DNA from: a bacterium
Lineage (GTDB): Bacteria; Bacillota_I; Bacilli_A; RFN20; UBA1709
Length of the DNA: 5,757 bases
Reading direction: 5' to 3'
NCBI GenBank assembly: GCA_012511355.1
Contig: JAAZGG010000055.1
Coordinates: 1 to 5,757 of the forward strand
The first letter of the stretch is position 1, and each line of letters begins with the position of its first letter. Below, in pieces: positions 1 through 5,480 of this stretch. A program made the translations under genes and the position numbers. The notes beneath the pieces are model-generated. The model made no database searches. It was not told where the DNA came from and saw nothing but the letters and a program-made list of their open reading frames with translations.

Positions 1-69
1 AATATAAGTGATTTTGTTCTTTGTAAAATAACAAACCTTTCTACGTGGGCGTTGTTTTTTAAATGCCAT
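1..69 (-). CDS. rpsR: 30S ribosomal protein S18, N-terminal fragment
   Basis: This is the first 23 codons of ribosomal protein S18; the rest lies beyond the left edge. Translating leftwards from the ATG at 67-69 gives MAFKKQRPRRKVCYFTKNKI followed by TYI. The basic N-terminus and the VCYFTKNKITYI block are characteristic of S18, which pairs with S6 on the platform of the small ribosomal subunit. The start is fixed by a strong SD (AAGGAGGT, 77-84) about 8 bases upstream, which overlaps the ssb stop codon. It is the third gene of the rpsF-ssb-rpsR operon, the usual order in Bacillota. S18 is the partner of S6 in the complex thought to bind the rpsF leader. Identification is firm although only the start is visible. 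Confidence 0.95.
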   Translation of the reverse strand, partial: MAFKKQRPRRKVCYFTKNKITYI

Positions 70-76
70 TTATTTT

Positions 77-84
77 ACCTCCTT
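77..84 (-). promoter_or_regulatory. rpsR ribosome binding site overlapping the ssb stop
   Basis: On the minus strand the sequence reads TAAGGAGGT, so the last two bases of the ssb stop codon TAA (83-85) are the first two bases of a full-strength SD for rpsR. The ATG follows about 8 bases later. The arrangement implies translational coupling between ssb and rpsR. Confidence 0.85.
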
Positions 85-526
85 AAAATGGTAGGTCATC
101 TTCCGAGATGTCGATGCTTTCTTCATATTCATTTGGACTTGAAAGTTCCTGTTTTTCATCTTCTCTACCGAAAGAATCGCGATTCTCTTGAGCGCTCTTG
201 CTCTCAAGAATTTGAATATTATAGGCCGATATTTCGGTTACATATACTCTATTGCCATTCCGGTCTTCGTAATTTCTTGTTCTTACCCGACCTTCTAACC
301 CGACTAACATGCCTTTTTTTAGATACTGTTCTACAAATTCGGCCAATTTATTAAAAGCAACACAAGGTATGAAGTCGGCCTTGTTTTCTTCTCCTTGTTG
401 AGAGCTAGCAAAACGATTATCAACGGCAAGCGTGAAGGAAATTGCCGCATTTCCTGTCGTTTGCGAACGCCTTAATTCAAAGGGGTCGCGAGCTAAACGA
501 CCTACTAAGACAACATGATTTATCAT
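83..526 (-). CDS. ssb: Single-stranded DNA-binding protein
   Basis: This 147-residue protein coats single-stranded DNA during replication, recombination and repair, normally as a homotetramer. The OB-fold domain spans about residues 1-108, beginning MINHVVLVGRLARDP and containing the strand-forming blocks FTLAVDNRF (31-39), DFIPCVAF (51-58) and GLEGRVRTRNYED (76-88). A polar linker (109-137) leads to the acidic tail DISEDDLPF at the extreme C-terminus, the tip that recruits partner proteins. The aromatic position usually held by Trp in the DFINCVAW block is Phe58, and the protein contains no Trp. The start is supported by AGGAGG at 534-539 with a 7-base spacer. It sits between rpsF and rpsR, the standard Bacillota operon, so it should be co-expressed with the ribosomal proteins. 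Confidence 0.97.
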   Translation of the reverse strand: MINHVVLVGRLARDPFELRRSQTTGNAAISFTLAVDNRFASSQQGEENKADFIPCVAFNKLAEFVEQYLKKGMLVGLEGRVRTRNYEDRNGNRVYVTEISAYNIQILESKSAQENRDSFGREDEKQELSSPNEYEESIDISEDDLPF

Positions 527-533
527 TTTTTAT

Positions 534-539
534 CCTCCT
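534..539 (-). promoter_or_regulatory. ssb ribosome binding site overlapping the rpsF stop
   Basis: The minus strand reads TAGGAGG, in which the rpsF stop TAG (538-540) shares two bases with the AGGAGG SD of ssb. The spacer to the ssb ATG is 7 bases. Together with the same arrangement at rpsR this suggests that ribosomes re-initiate along the operon. Confidence 0.85.
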
Positions 540-828
540 ATTGTTCTAAGGCTACGATTATGTGACGAATAACGTTGACATTAATATCACAGAGTCTTTC
601 AAACTCAGCGTTGAGCTTGTTGTTTTCTGTTTCATAATTAACGACAACATAATATCCGCGGGTTTCCTTATTGATTTCATAAGCTAGTTCGCGGCTGCCC
701 CATTCATCAACATTAGTAATCATCGCTCCGTTTGTTTTGAGAATATTTAAAAGGTTCTCAATTTGAGCTTTGCGTGTTTCTTCATCAAGATTATTGTTGA
801 GAATGAACATGGTTTCGTACTTTTGCAT
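538..828 (-). CDS. rpsF: 30S ribosomal protein S6
   Basis: This is ribosomal protein S6, 96 residues, the usual bacterial length. It binds S18 and the central domain of 16S rRNA in the small-subunit platform. Recognisable blocks are the N-terminal strand MQKYETMFIL, the DEWGSRELAYEINKETRGYYVV segment (about residues 41-62), and the C-terminal NVNVIRHIIV. The ATG at 826-828 is preceded by AGGAGGTG (834-841), a near-perfect SD. It is the first gene of the rpsF-ssb-rpsR operon, driven by the promoter at 908-937 through a structured leader of about 70 bases. The SD lies inside a predicted leader stem, so translation is probably controlled there. It has no glutamate-rich C-terminal extension such as that modified by RimK in E. 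coli. Confidence 0.97.
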   Translation of the reverse strand: MQKYETMFILNNNLDEETRKAQIENLLNILKTNGAMITNVDEWGSRELAYEINKETRGYYVVVNYETENNKLNAEFERLCDINVNVIRHIIVALEQ

Positions 829-836
829 ATTTACAC

Positions 837-901
837 CTCCTCACGGTCTGTCGGCCACTTTTTAAAAAGTAGCGAAGAGTATGCACTTCTTCACATAGTG
901 C
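837..901 (-). promoter_or_regulatory. rpsF leader RNA, probable S6:S18 autoregulatory element
   Basis: The untranslated leader of the rpsF operon is highly structured. An outer stem of 8 pairs (two G-U) joins 872-879 (CTCTTCGC) to 837-844 (GTGAGGAG), which would bury the SD core. Inside it sits a hairpin built on the perfect palindrome at 857-870, followed by an unpaired 3' strand GCCGACAGACC (845-855). A hairpin with a CCG-containing bulge on its 3' side, enclosed by a basal stem, resembles the known motif in rpsF leaders bound by the S6:S18 complex. I am matching this from memory rather than to a covariance model. An alternative 7-pair hairpin joins 888-894 (GTGAAGA) to 872-878 and would free the SD. 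Pairing is read directly from the sequence; the regulatory role is inferred from the family. Confidence 0.7.
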
Positions 902-907
902 CCAGTC

Positions 908-937
908 ATTATAATACAAATTATTCTAATCTGTAAA
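908..937 (-). promoter_or_regulatory. rpsF-ssb-rpsR operon promoter
   Basis: On the minus strand there is a -35 box TTTACA (932-937, five of six consensus bases), an 18-base spacer, and a perfect -10 box TATAAT (908-913). Transcription should begin near 901, giving a leader of about 70 bases before the rpsF ATG. This is the best housekeeping (sigma-A type) promoter in the window. Confidence 0.8.
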
Positions 938-980
938 GATTTTTTGACTTCTTTGGACTTTTTTCATCTATGCGAAAATA

Positions 981-1262
981 TTATAACATATCATTAGATT
1001 TTTTTATATCTTTTCTTTCTTCTTTTAAGACTGTATATATGCTTACTGCTTCGTTATTTTTAATATTTTCTCCTAAACAACTGACGCGAATAGTCAAATG
1101 GCAGTTTTTCAGTTGCAAAAATAAAATGTCGCCCTTTTTTACTTCGCTTGATGGCTTAGCAAGTCGTCCATTTATTTCGACACGCCCTAACTGGACTAAA
1201 TCTTTAGCCGTTTTTCTTCTTTTCATAATTCGTGATAATTTTAAATATTTATCTAAACGCAT
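981..1262 (-). CDS. rqcP: RqcP-type S4-domain RNA-binding protein
   Basis: This small basic protein of 93 residues belongs to the RqcP (YabO)/Hsp15 family of S4-domain RNA-binding proteins. In Bacillus, RqcP binds the obstructed 50S subunit and helps RqcH add alanine tails to stalled nascent chains. The S4 domain covers about residues 1-58: MRLDKYLKLSRIMKRR, then LVQLGRVEINGRLAKPSSEVKKGD. The block EAVSIYTVLKEER (about 71-83) matches the conserved family end, and a short Lys/Asp-rich tail follows. I place the start at the ATG at 1260-1262 because family members begin MRLDK; a TTG one codon upstream (1263-1265) is the only close in-frame alternative. The SD is modest (GGTGAT, 1268-1273). It is alone on its strand and divergent from the hydrolase gene. 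Confidence 0.88.
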   Translation of the reverse strand: MRLDKYLKLSRIMKRRKTAKDLVQLGRVEINGRLAKPSSEVKKGDILFLQLKNCHLTIRVSCLGENIKNNEAVSIYTVLKEERKDIKKSNDML

Positions 1263-1279
1263 CAAACATCACCACTTAA

Positions 1280-1288
1280 ATTTTAACA
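1280..1288 (-). promoter_or_regulatory. Possible extended -10 promoter for rqcP
   Basis: The minus strand reads TGTTAAAAT, an extended -10 element (TGn plus TAAAAT, five of six). No convincing -35 box lies 16-18 bases upstream. The predicted transcript would start near 1273, leaving a leader of only about 11 bases that begins at the weak SD. This is a tentative call. Confidence 0.3.
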
Positions 1289-1313
1289 CATTTTTATTCC
1301 TTCTTGTTTTTGT

Positions 1314-1341
1314 TTTACAAAAGACAAAAAAATGTTACAAT
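1314..1341 (+). promoter_or_regulatory. Promoter for the hydrolase-mgtC-like pair
   Basis: A -35 box TTTACA (1314-1319) and a -10 box TACAAT (1336-1341), each five of six consensus bases, are separated by 16 bases. The predicted start is near 1348. That places an in-frame ATG at 1332 upstream of transcription and supports translation of the hydrolase from the ATG at 1368. Confidence 0.6.
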
Positions 1342-1367
1342 TATTTTACAAGAAAGTAGGGTTAAAT

Positions 1368-2240
1368 ATGGAAATATTTGAATATCAAAATCTTTCTGGG
1401 CTTAAGTGGGAACACGATAATCCTTCTTATATTGTTGTTGTCTCGCACGGTATGGCTGAACATATTGAACGTTATGATTATTTTGCTAACAAGTTAGTGG
1501 CCGATGGCGCTTGTGTTTTTGGACTTGACCAAATAGGACACGGAAAAAAGGCGGGCTCTGATCTTGGTCATTGGAATCCTGGGGATTTCAATAATTGTGT
1601 TGAACATTTTTACCAATTAATTCTGCTATTAAAAGAAAGGTTTCCTGACCTTCCTATTATTCTTTTTGGTCACTCTATGGGATCATATCTTACCCAACAA
1701 TACATCAAAGTTCATGGCGACAGTGTATCTAAAGTAATTCTTTCGGGAAGCAGTAAAACAGGGGCCTTACATAAAATGGGGAAATTTTTGGCAGACTTTT
1801 TTACTTATGGTAATCAAAAAAATCCTAACGCCTTTTTAAATAATTTATCCTTCGGCTCTTACAATAAACCTTTTAAACCTAATAGAACCGAATTTGATTG
1901 GTTATCTAGAGATGAGAAACAAGTTGATAAATATGTTAACGACCCTCTCTGTGGTTATTGCTGCACAACTGGCTTTTTTAGAGAATTTTTAACTGGATTA
2001 GCAAAGTTGAATAACGGTGTTTCTTCCGTTCCTAAGTCTTTACCAATTCTTATATTGTCTGGAGACAAAGATCCCGTGGGGGCGCAAGGAAAAGATACCA
2101 AAAAACTTTATGATATGTATATTAAAAACGGATTAAAGAATGTTGAGATTAAACTTTATAAAGATGGACGGCATGAAATGCTAAACGAAATTAACAAGGA
2201 TGAGGTTATTTCTGATATTATTAGCTGGATTCATCAATAG
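1368..2240 (+). CDS. Serine alpha/beta hydrolase, monoacylglycerol lipase/lysophospholipase type
   Basis: This 290-residue cytoplasmic hydrolase belongs to the alpha/beta-hydrolase fold, Hydrolase_4 (monoacylglycerol lipase, PldB-like) group. Visible elements, numbered from the ATG at 1368, are the oxyanion-hole motif HGMAEH (27-32), the DQIGHG loop (54-59), the nucleophile elbow GHSMG with Ser103, the acid in SGDKDPVG (probably Asp235), and the catalytic histidine in DGRHEM (His269). The complete triad predicts an active esterase, probably on mono- or lysoglycerolipids; the substrate cannot be read from sequence. There is no signal peptide or membrane segment. An ATG at 1332 would add 12 residues but lies upstream of the predicted transcription start and lacks an SD; the chosen ATG has a weak SD (GTAGGG, 1356-1361). 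The MgtC-like gene follows closely and is probably co-transcribed. Confidence 0.93.
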   Translation: MEIFEYQNLSGLKWEHDNPSYIVVVSHGMAEHIERYDYFANKLVADGACVFGLDQIGHGKKAGSDLGHWNPGDFNNCVEHFYQLILLLKERFPDLPIILFGHSMGSYLTQQYIKVHGDSVSKVILSGSSKTGALHKMGKFLADFFTYGNQKNPNAFLNNLSFGSYNKPFKPNRTEFDWLSRDEKQVDKYVNDPLCGYCCTTGFFREFLTGLAKLNNGVSSVPKSLPILILSGDKDPVGAQGKDTKKLYDMYIKNGLKNVEIKLYKDGRHEMLNEINKDEVISDIISWIHQ

Positions 2241-2263
2241 GGGGGATTGTTTAGCTACCAAAC
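2239..2263 (+). promoter_or_regulatory. SD-like G-run and short spacer before the MgtC-like gene
   Basis: The hydrolase stop TAG (2238-2240) runs directly into AGGGGGG (2239-2245), an SD-like tract. No ATG, GTG, TTG or CTG in the MgtC frame follows at a normal distance; the frame has a TAG at 2252-2254. A weak hairpin (TGTTT 2248-2252 with AAACA 2260-2264) could shorten the effective distance to an ATT at 2264. That last point is speculative. Confidence 0.35.
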
Positions 2264-2914
2264 ATTGAATGTTGGGAAGTTCTAATTAGACTTTTCAGCG
2301 CTATAGTCTGTGGCGGTTTATTTGGATTAGAAAGAGAATTTTCGGGACATCCCGCTGGTTTAAGGACGCACATTCTTGTTTGTCTAGGTGCGTGTCTAGT
2401 TATGTTAATCTCATTATATGGTTTTGATAACACTGCTGACCCCGCCCGCTTAGCGGCTCAAGTTGTTAGTGGTATTGGCTTTTTAGGAGCCGGAGCCATT
2501 ATTCGCGAAGGTGGCGATATCAAAGGTATTACAACTGCGGCTGCTCTTTGGATTGTTGCAATAGTTGGTTTAGCCATTGGTAATGGTGCCTATTTGGCGG
2601 CGGCCATCACAACCGTGAGTTCAATAATTTTAATGATTCTTCTCCGTTCCTTACAAAAGAAATTAGGAAGGCGCTCACAACACTTTGTAATAATTTTAGA
2701 CGGGCAAAAACCCATGCTCAAAAAACTTGTTGAAATTTGTGATGAATTAGATGTTATTATCACTCATGTTGAAGCTAAAACTGTTGAATGGGGGAACGTT
2801 GATGCTCTTCAAATATCAGCATCTTTTAATCCTAGAACCGCCAAGACCTCAATTTCAACTTTGTTTATCGAAATTGAAGACCAACTCAAGCCTCTTTCTA
2901 TAAAATTAAAATAA
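2264..2914 (+). CDS. MgtC/SapB-family membrane protein (start codon uncertain)
   Basis: This is an MgtC/SapB-family inner-membrane protein, about 216 residues if counted from the ATT at 2264. The conserved N-terminal region is plainly encoded upstream of the first in-frame ATG (2402): WEVLIRLFSAIVCGGLFGLE is helix 1, followed by the signature REFSGHPAGLRTHILVCLGA leading into helix 2. Further hydrophobic segments are VVSGIGFLGAGAII, AAALWIVAIVGLAIG and AYLAAAITTVSSIILMILL. A soluble C-terminal domain of about 75 residues (FVIILDGQKPML to the end) resembles the ACT-like tail of the family. No standard start codon precedes helix 1 in frame, so translation uses ATT, or a single-base indel separates the body from ATG 2269, or the gene is damaged. 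Salmonella MgtC acts in low-magnesium survival and modulates ATP synthase; the role here is unknown. It follows the hydrolase after 23 bases. Confidence 0.85.
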   Translation: MECWEVLIRLFSAIVCGGLFGLEREFSGHPAGLRTHILVCLGACLVMLISLYGFDNTADPARLAAQVVSGIGFLGAGAIIREGGDIKGITTAAALWIVAIVGLAIGNGAYLAAAITTVSSIILMILLRSLQKKLGRRSQHFVIILDGQKPMLKKLVEICDELDVIITHVEAKTVEWGNVDALQISASFNPRTAKTSISTLFIEIEDQLKPLSIKLK

Positions 2915-2942
2915 AAACGAATACTAGAAAGTATCCGTTTTT
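2913..2942. terminator. Bidirectional rho-independent terminator
   Basis: Between the convergent stop codons of the MgtC-like gene and recR lies a hairpin: AAACG...ATACT (2915-2925) pairs with AGTAT...CGTTT (2930-2940) around the loop AGAA, with one mismatch at 2920/2935. A T-run follows on the plus strand (2938-2943), and the A-run at 2913-2917 supplies a T-run on the minus strand. It can therefore stop transcription from both sides. Confidence 0.85.
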
Positions 2943-2945
2943 TCT

Positions 2946-3542
2946 TTACATTTTTCGTCTTCCTTCAATTGCTTTTATTAGAGTGTATTCATCCGTATAA
3001 TCCAAATTTGCCCCCAAAGGAAGACCATAAGCAATCCTTGAAACAAGAACGTTTTTATCGCTTAATATCTTTGCTAAATACAACGCTGTCGTTTCACCTT
3101 CGGTTGTTGGGTTGGTAGCTATTATAACTTCTTTTATTTTACCTTTACTTATTCTTTCTATTAAACTTTGAATATTTAAATCGCGGGGACTAACTCCATT
3201 AGTAGCCGAAATAACCCCATATAAAATGTGATATAGTCCGTTATAGTCGCGGGCTTTTTCAATAGCAAACGCATCTTTAGGGTTTTGAACAACACAAACT
3301 ATTTCTTGATTGCGCCGTTCATCAGCGCAAAAATCACAAACATTTTGATCCGTAATCTGTCCACAGATAGAACAGCGATGTAATTCTTTTTTAGCGTTGA
3401 TTAAAGAGGCGGCAAACGCCTTTATTTCTTCTTCGTCCATTTCTAATATCTTATAAGCTATTCTTTCGGCTGATTTTAAGCCTATACCAGGGAGTTTTTT
3501 TAAGGCATCTATTAATTCTTCAAATGCTCTAGGATAACGCAT
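2946..3542 (-). CDS. recR: Recombination mediator protein RecR
   Basis: RecR, 198 residues, the typical length, acts with RecO (and RecF) to load RecA on SSB-coated DNA during gap repair. The helix-hairpin-helix region is in the first 35 residues (ALKKLPGIGLKSAERIAYKIL). The four zinc-binding cysteines are Cys57, Cys60, Cys69 and Cys72 (CSIC...CDFC). The Toprim domain runs from about residue 80 to 175 and includes the IATNPTTEGETTA signature (141-153). The C-terminal family motif is GANLDYTDEYTLIKAIEGRR. Its ATG is one base after the dnaX stop, and its SD AGGAGG (3549-3554) lies inside the last codons of dnaX, so the two are translationally coupled. The ebfC/ybaB gene that often lies between dnaX and recR is absent. 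Confidence 0.97.
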   Translation of the reverse strand: MRYPRAFEELIDALKKLPGIGLKSAERIAYKILEMDEEEIKAFAASLINAKKELHRCSICGQITDQNVCDFCADERRNQEIVCVVQNPKDAFAIEKARDYNGLYHILYGVISATNGVSPRDLNIQSLIERISKGKIKEVIIATNPTTEGETTALYLAKILSDKNVLVSRIAYGLPLGANLDYTDEYTLIKAIEGRRKM

Positions 3543-3543
3543 G

Positions 3544-5454
3544 CTATTCCTCCTCTATTTCTATCAAAGAGCCAAAAATCCGACGACCAAGTTCCAGCTT
3601 TTCATCTATTGGGGCTGGCTCGTGGTTTTCGACTTCTTCTCGACTATAACGATCGACAATCAAATAAGGCTGAGGTAATGTTTGGCTTTTCATTTTGTCA
3701 ATATAATGAAGTTTTAAAAGTTGGAAGTCGTTCTGTGCTACGCCCATAAAGCAATAATCTCCACCTAATAACTCTGTTAAAAAATCTTTTATGACGTAAT
3801 AATTTTCTTTGCGATTGATTGAATCAGCGCGAGGTTTAAAATCAAAAGCGATAATAATTCCTTTCGGTCCCGCAGCGATTGGCCCACTATCTAACAACAA
3901 AGAGGCTGCCCGATTGTAGTTGGGTTTAGAGGTGTAGTTGTTTATTAAACTCCACCTTCCGCGAATGAAAGAAAGGTCTTCTTTAGTGGCTTGAAGCATA
4001 TAATTTATAGCTTCTTCTTCAGTTATTTCCTTTTGTTTGCTTTTCTCGCTTTCAAGTTTTTGATCTTCGTCGTCGTTAATTTGCTCATCGCTCATTTTTT
4101 GTTCGTTTTCTATAAAATCTTCGCTTTTTTGTAAATTATTCTCACTTTTTTCATCCAACAGGGTCGTTTTTCCGTCTAAAAGGGTGTTTTCGGTCTCTTT
4201 TTGTGATTCATCGACAACAGCTTCTTCTTCCTTTTTTTCAATTTCTTTTTCTTGTTTTTCTACTTTTTTATCTTCAACAGGCTGCTCTTCGTGGTTTTTT
4301 TCAACAAAACTCTCTTCTTCTTTATTGCCGAGTTTTTCTATCTCGATATTTTTATCTACTACAAAAAATTCCCCTTTGCTTTCACAATTACAAAGTTTTA
4401 AAACCGCCAATTCAAAATAAGCCTTGGCCGTGTGAACGCGACGATAGTTATTATTTGCTTCAAGTAAAATGTCTATATACGCTAACGCTGTTTTAGAATC
4501 TATTTTAAGGTTTAGCTTTTGGGCTTGCTCACGATTGATTATTTTTAAAATTTCTGTGTTGCCTGTTTTGTTATAAATAATAATTTCTTTTAAAATGTTT
4601 ATCAGCAAATTTGTTAGGCGAACTAAATCTATTCCCTTTTGATCAAAGTCATCAACAACTTTTAAGGCACGATCTATTTCTCCTTGATTAAAAATATCAA
4701 TAAACGATATCGCTTCTTCCGTTGACAAAACGCCATAGATATCACGAACGTGTTGCTCCGTTAAATTATCTCCCGCATAAGCGATTGTTTGGTCTAAAAT
4801 CCCTATGGCATCTCTAACCCCGCCGTCAGCTAAGGTTGACACTAGAGAAACTACTTTAGGTTCATAATTTATTTTTTCTTTTTCTAAAATGATTTTTATT
4901 CTTTTTTCAATATCAACATTTGAAATGCGCCCAAAATCAAATCTTTGACAACGCGAAATAATGGTTGGCAAAACTTTGTGAACTTCGGTTGTTGCTAAAA
5001 TGAAAATAACATTGATTGGTGGTTCCTCTAAAGTTTTAAGAAGAGCGTTAAACGCGCTTGGAGTCATCATATGAACTTCATCGATAATATAAACTTTATA
5101 TTTTCCTTGAATTGGGGCATATTTGACTTTTTCAATTAATTCACGAACTTCATCAACGCTATTGTTGCTGGCGGCATCTATTTCAATAACATCTGGGTGA
5201 ATTCCCTCAGCAATAGCTTGACAGTTTTCACAGTTCCCGCACGGTTTTTCTCCGCGTCCTGTACAATTAATTCCTTTAGCAATTAACTTTGCAATCGTTG
5301 TTTTTCCTGTGCCTCTAGGCCCAGTCAAAAGATAAGCGTGTGCTATTCGCTCATTTTTGATTGCGTTTTTTATTGTCTGAATTATATATTTTTGCCCTAC
5401 AACTTCATCGAACACTTGTGGTCGATAAAGCCGATATAATGCTCGATATGCCAT
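3544..5454 (-). CDS. dnaX: DNA polymerase III subunit gamma/tau (clamp loader ATPase)
   Basis: DnaX, 636 residues, is the ATPase of the clamp loader that places the beta clamp at the replication fork. Domains in order: AAA+ ATPase with Walker A GPRGTGKT (45-52), zinc cysteines Cys64, Cys72, Cys75 and Cys78, Walker B IIDEVHM (123-129), sensor 1 ATT (154-156), the SRC arginine finger (167-169) and sensor 2 GGVRDAIG (211-218). The collar domain covers about 225-360. A Glu/Lys-rich, probably disordered linker spans about 365-480. The C-terminal tau-type domain (about 480-630, starting EEAINYMLQATKEDL) probably contacts polymerase or helicase. The start is supported by AGGTGG four bases upstream. 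A perfect slippery heptamer in the linker (4231-4237) could yield a shorter gamma form. It lies 46 bases after tadA, with recR immediately downstream. Confidence 0.97.
   Translation of the reverse strand: MAYRALYRLYRPQVFDEVVGQKYIIQTIKNAIKNERIAHAYLLTGPRGTGKTTIAKLIAKGINCTGRGEKPCGNCENCQAIAEGIHPDVIEIDAASNNSVDEVRELIEKVKYAPIQGKYKVYIIDEVHMMTPSAFNALLKTLEEPPINVIFILATTEVHKVLPTIISRCQRFDFGRISNVDIEKRIKIILEKEKINYEPKVVSLVSTLADGGVRDAIGILDQTIAYAGDNLTEQHVRDIYGVLSTEEAISFIDIFNQGEIDRALKVVDDFDQKGIDLVRLTNLLINILKEIIIYNKTGNTEILKIINREQAQKLNLKIDSKTALAYIDILLEANNNYRRVHTAKAYFELAVLKLCNCESKGEFFVVDKNIEIEKLGNKEEESFVEKNHEEQPVEDKKVEKQEKEIEKKEEEAVVDESQKETENTLLDGKTTLLDEKSENNLQKSEDFIENEQKMSDEQINDDEDQKLESEKSKQKEITEEEAINYMLQATKEDLSFIRGRWSLINNYTSKPNYNRAASLLLDSGPIAAGPKGIIIAFDFKPRADSINRKENYYVIKDFLTELLGGDYCFMGVAQNDFQLLKLHYIDKMKSQTLPQPYLIVDRYSREEVENHEPAPIDEKLELGRRIFGSLIEIEEE
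3549..3554 (-). promoter_or_regulatory. recR ribosome binding site inside the dnaX 3' end
   Basis: The final Glu-Glu-Glu codons of dnaX double as the SD of recR (AGGAGG), with 6 bases to the recR ATG and a single base between the dnaX stop and that ATG. This fixes the recR start and implies coupled translation. Confidence 0.85.
4144..4185 (-). repeat. Tandem 7-residue repeat in the dnaX linker
   Basis: Residues 424-430 (TLLDGKT) and 431-437 (TLLDEKS) of DnaX form an imperfect tandem pair. The DNA copies differ at several synonymous sites, so the duplication is either old or maintained for its protein sequence. It lies in the charged linker where length variation is usually tolerated. Confidence 0.5.
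4231..4237 (-). other. Candidate -1 ribosomal frameshift site in dnaX
   Basis: Within codons 406-408 (GAA AAA AAG) the minus strand carries the heptamer A_AAA_AAG in the correct frame for tandem -1 slippage. It is the same heptamer that produces the gamma subunit from dnaX in E. coli. After slippage seven codons (Gly-Arg-Arg-Ser-Cys-Cys-Arg) precede a TGA at 4208-4210, giving a 415-residue product that ends after the ATPase and collar domains. I see no strong upstream SD-like stimulator and only a weak downstream hairpin, so efficiency is uncertain. The A7 run could also cause transcriptional slippage. Confidence 0.5.
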
Positions 5455-5465
5455 AATTCCACCTG
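5449..5465 (-). repeat. 17-bp exact repeat, copy at the dnaX start site
   Basis: The minus strand reads CAGGTGGAATTATGGCA, which contains the dnaX SD, spacer, ATG and second codon. An identical copy lies exactly 100 bp away inside tadA (5549-5565). Confidence 0.7.
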
Positions 5466-5474
5466 CCTGTCTTT

Positions 5475-5480
5475 ATTATA
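5475..5480 (-). promoter_or_regulatory. Possible -10 box upstream of dnaX
   Basis: A perfect TATAAT on the minus strand lies in the 46-base gap between tadA and dnaX, with a predicted start near 5468. There is no recognisable -35 box or TGn extension at the right distance. It may be a weak internal promoter for dnaX-recR, or chance in AT-rich DNA. Confidence 0.25.

Noticed and set aside
52..354. Plus-strand open frame of 100 codons opposite ssb
   Set aside because: Antisense shadow of the clearly identified ssb; Cys/His/Leu-rich composition and no SD.
941..963. Repeated TTTTTGACTT / TTTGGACTTTTTT, resembling plus-strand -35 boxes
   Set aside because: No matching -10 box or downstream plus-strand gene; likely simple AT-rich similarity.
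961..980. Possible terminator hairpin (TTTTC...GAAAA) after rqcP
   Set aside because: Only five mostly A-T pairs with an 8-base loop; too weak. No convincing terminator separates rqcP from the rpsF promoter.
970..1359. Plus-strand open frame of 129 codons opposite rqcP
   Set aside because: It is the antisense shadow of rqcP, extremely Phe/Leu/Ser-rich, with no SD and no recognisable domain.
2251..2433. Minus-strand open frame of 60 codons over the MgtC-like start
   Set aside because: The opposite strand encodes the conserved MgtC/SapB N-terminus; this frame resembles no protein family and has no SD.
4081..4150. Other A-runs in the dnaX linker as frameshift sites
   Set aside because: None has the X_XXY_YYZ pattern in the zero frame; only 4231-4237 does.
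4184..4496. Two plus-strand open frames opposite the dnaX linker
   Set aside because: Ser/Phe-rich shadows of the Glu/Lys-rich linker; low complexity explains the lack of stops.
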